8,237 nucleotides of DNA, taken from positions 1,194-9,430 of the forward strand of contig DIWB01000048.1 of NCBI GenBank assembly GCA_002428385.1, written 5' to 3'. The position numbers were made by a program, and so were the translations under genes. This DNA is from Bacteroidales bacterium UBA6117 (GTDB lineage Bacteria > Bacteroidota > Bacteroidia > Bacteroidales > VadinHA17). The stretch's first letter is position 1. Each line of letters starts with the position of its first letter. Below the pieces are notes generated by a model, which made no database searches, was not told where the DNA came from, and worked only from the letters and a program-made list of their open reading frames with translations. Below, piece by piece: positions 7,363 to 8,237 of the stretch.

Positions 7363-7604
7363 TCCTGACTTGTGACGTCTCGATAAATTAGTGCGGTTTT
7401 ATTTTATAACACACTGAATATGAGTAGTAAAAAAATCTTAAAATTGGTTTTACCGCACTAACGCATGTTTTTGTTCTGAGCGTTGAAAGAGTCCTGTCGA
7501 CTTTAGAATAAGTTCAGAGGATTTTGGTGCCAATCAGGTATTTAGTGTATCTTTAACAGGCTGATATATAATCTCGTAAGTTTCCCCTCCTTTCGAAGGA
7601 GGGG
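7363..7604 (+). repeat. Direct repeat, copy A (242 bp)
   Basis: This stretch matches 7981-8223 with 11 substitutions and one single-base indel by hand alignment (about 95% identity). Similarity begins at TCCTGACTTGTGAC and stops right after the AAGGAGGGG arm of a hairpin. Inside, TTAGTGCGGT (7388-7397) and ACCGCACTAA (7452-7461) form a perfect 10-bp inverted repeat around a 54-bp AT-rich interior. At the right end, TTTCCCCTCCTT (7581-7592) and AAGGAGGGGAAA (7596-7607) form a 12-bp stem with a TCG loop. No reading frame of useful length exists. It could be an intergenic repeat, part of a MITE, or a structured RNA. Confidence 0.92.
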
Positions 7605-7794
7605 AAAGTTATAGCATTAAATATCTGCATATTAGACACTATATTGAGATTAAAATGATTTAAAACATGATGATATGTTTATGAATGCGATATTGGCTTA
7701 CAAGAATACATTCCGTTCCGCCTTTCCTGCCGTCATCACTGACTCGATCAGGTTATTATAAAATGAGCCTGATCACATACCAGACGCACTAATT
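7605..7794. other. AT-rich spacer between repeat copy A and the inverted right end
   Basis: I find no coding signal here. Two modest hairpins are visible: AAACAT (7663-7668) with ATGTTT (7675-7680), and GATCAGG (7746-7752) with CCTGATC (7768-7774) around a 15-base AT-rich loop. This segment is not present after copy B as far as the window shows, because the sequences diverge directly after the GC-rich hairpin. Confidence 0.5.
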
Positions 7795-7816
7795 GTCACA
7801 AGTCAGGAAGGGTATT

Positions 7817-7853
7817 AAGATCATCAACAGCAGTGATCTTTAGGGATCCCTAA
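7817..7853. repeat. Hairpin plus 14-bp perfect palindrome
   Basis: AAGATCA (7817-7823) and TGATCTT (7834-7840) form a 7-bp stem with a 10-base loop. Its last base begins a perfect 14-bp palindrome, TTAGGGATCCCTAA (7840-7853). It lies between the right inverted end of the candidate element and the heptamer repeats. On the minus strand it follows the stop of the coding remnant by about 35 bases, so it could be that gene's old terminator region, but no T-run follows it. Confidence 0.5.
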
Positions 7854-7888
7854 GCCCTACGCCCTGCGCCCTTTGCCCTGCGCCTTTT
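7854..7888. repeat. Five degenerate 7-bp tandem units (GCCCTRC-like)
   Basis: The units read GCCCTAC, GCCCTGC, GCCCTTT, GCCCTGC, GCCTTTT, exactly in 7-base register. It is a short low-complexity tract lying just past the stop codon of the minus-strand coding remnant and overlapping it by two bases. It may be slippage-derived or an intergenic repeat; no function is indicated. Confidence 0.7.
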
Positions 7889-7980
7889 AAACCAGCGACC
7901 TGTATCTCTTCATTATCTCCGAAGTGGACATCACAAAATCCATATACTGAGCATGCCGGTAGGGCAGAAGACTGCCGGAG
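7887..7980 (-). pseudogene. C-terminal remnant of an unidentified minus-strand gene, cut at repeat copy B
   Basis: Read on the minus strand, 7979 down to 7887 gives about 30 codons ending in TAA: SGSLLPYRHAQYMDFV, then MSTSEIMKRYRSLV. The composition is protein-like, with varied charged, aromatic and aliphatic residues and codons similar to the neighbours. The open frame's natural upstream part is replaced by repeat copy B, whose first base is 7981, so an insertion there could have separated the tail from the gene body. I do not recognise the family. Thirty stop-free codons can occur by chance, so this is tentative; the rest of the gene may lie beyond copy B outside the window. Confidence 0.3.
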
Positions 7981-8223
7981 TCCTGACTTGTGACGTCTCG
8001 TTAAATTAGTGCGGTTTTATTTTATAACACACTGAATATGAGTAGTAAAAAAATCTTAAAATTGGATTTTACCGCACTAACGCATATTTTTGTTCTGAGC
8101 GTTGAAAGAAGCCTGTCTACTTTAGAATATGTTCAGAGGATTTCGGTGCCAATCAGGTATTTAATGTATCTTTAACAGGCTGATCTATAATCTCGTAACT
8201 TTCCCCTCCTTGCGAAGGAGGGG
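7981..8223 (+). repeat. Direct repeat, copy B (243 bp)
   Basis: This is the second copy of the 7363-7604 repeat in the same orientation, 618 bases downstream. The 10-bp inverted repeat (8006-8015 with 8071-8080) is unchanged, as is the terminal hairpin of CCCCTCCTT (8203-8211) with AAGGAGGGG (8215-8223), whose loop is GCG instead of TCG. One extra A sits before the second inverted-repeat arm. Its left boundary coincides with the end of the minus-strand coding remnant. After 8223 only 14 GC-rich bases remain, different from what follows copy A, so any matching right inverted end would be outside the window. Confidence 0.92.
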
Positions 8224-8237
8224 TGGCCCGGGCAGTG

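Larger units (their letters stand above)
7361..7810. mobile_element. Candidate non-autonomous element (MITE-like) with 16-bp terminal inverted repeats
   Basis: CTTCCTGACTTGTGAC at 7361-7376 is matched perfectly by its reverse complement GTCACAAGTCAGGAAG at 7795-7810. Just inside each end the similarity continues with gaps: the reverse strand of the right end also reads AATTAGTGCG and then ATTTTATAA, as the left end does, minus a 9-bp block. The enclosed ~450 bp contain direct-repeat copy A and AT-rich sequence with no ORF. The left-end sequence TCCTGACTTGTGACGTCTCG starts copy B at 7981 as well, showing it is a defined boundary. No transposase is present and I see no convincing target-site duplication, so the mobile-element label is inference. 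Confidence 0.4.

Noticed and set aside
7388..7461. The TTAGTGCGGT/ACCGCACTAA inverted repeat as an integron attC site.
   Set aside because: The ends do not have the attC core polarity (RYYYAAC at the left and GTTRRRY at the right), and there is no cassette gene or integrase nearby.
7581..7607. The GC-rich hairpin at the end of repeat copy A as a Rho-independent terminator.
   Set aside because: The stem is strong but no T-run follows on either strand; the propeller unit already has a better terminator at 7294-7341.
7363..8223. The two direct repeats as a CRISPR array.
   Set aside because: The repeat unit is ~242 bp, there are only two copies 618 bp apart, and no cas gene is present.

Overview
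The window looks like chromosomal DNA from a Bacteroidota bacterium, most likely Bacteroidales or Marinilabiliales. The grounds are weak or absent Shine-Dalgarno sites, signal peptides ending in '-AQ' just before the mature protein (ISAQNK, LSAQDK, NAQDW, QAQDW), moderate-to-low GC, and an intergenic GC-rich 'cccctcctt...aaggagggg' hairpin of a kind I associate with this phylum. The phylum call is inference from sequence style; no rRNA or marker gene is present.

Bases 1-7243 hold seven genes, all on the + strand. (1) The C-terminal end of a type-B carboxylesterase. (2) A secreted alpha/beta hydrolase with a Gly-X-Cys-X-Gly nucleophile elbow. (3) A secreted fusion of two carboxymuconolactone-decarboxylase (CMD) domains and a C-terminal hydroxynitrile-lyase-like cupin. 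(4, 5) Two unrelated-subfamily aldo/keto reductases, both with intact Asp-Tyr-Lys-His tetrads. (6, 7) A tandem pair of paralogous exported PQQ-type beta-propeller proteins. Genes 3-5 are tightly packed (13 and 16 bp gaps) and look like one transcript. Genes 6-7 (17 bp gap) form a second tight unit, closed by a clear hairpin terminator at about 7294-7341. The first part looks like an accessory catabolic or detoxification cluster: exported hydrolases and a CMD-cupin protein handle a substrate outside the cytoplasm, and cytoplasmic NADPH-dependent reductases handle carbonyl products. The substrate cannot be read from sequence.

Bases 7244-8237 carry no intact gene. The stretch holds two direct copies of a ~242-bp repeat (7363-7604 and 7981-8223, 11 substitutions and one 1-nt indel by eye). 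Each contains a conserved long-loop inverted repeat and ends in a GC-rich hairpin. The first 14-16 bases of the repeat recur in inverted orientation at 7795-7810, so 7361-7810 may be a small non-autonomous transposable element (MITE-like). Between it and copy B lie a short palindrome, five degenerate heptamers, and about 30 codons of a minus-strand coding tail with a stop codon. That tail's upstream part is replaced exactly where copy B starts. The window ends just inside or past copy B.

I found no CRISPR array, tRNA, rRNA, or recognisable transposase or defence gene. The repeat element is the least explained structure here. The CMD-CMD-cupin fusion and the duplicated propellers are the most interesting proteins.
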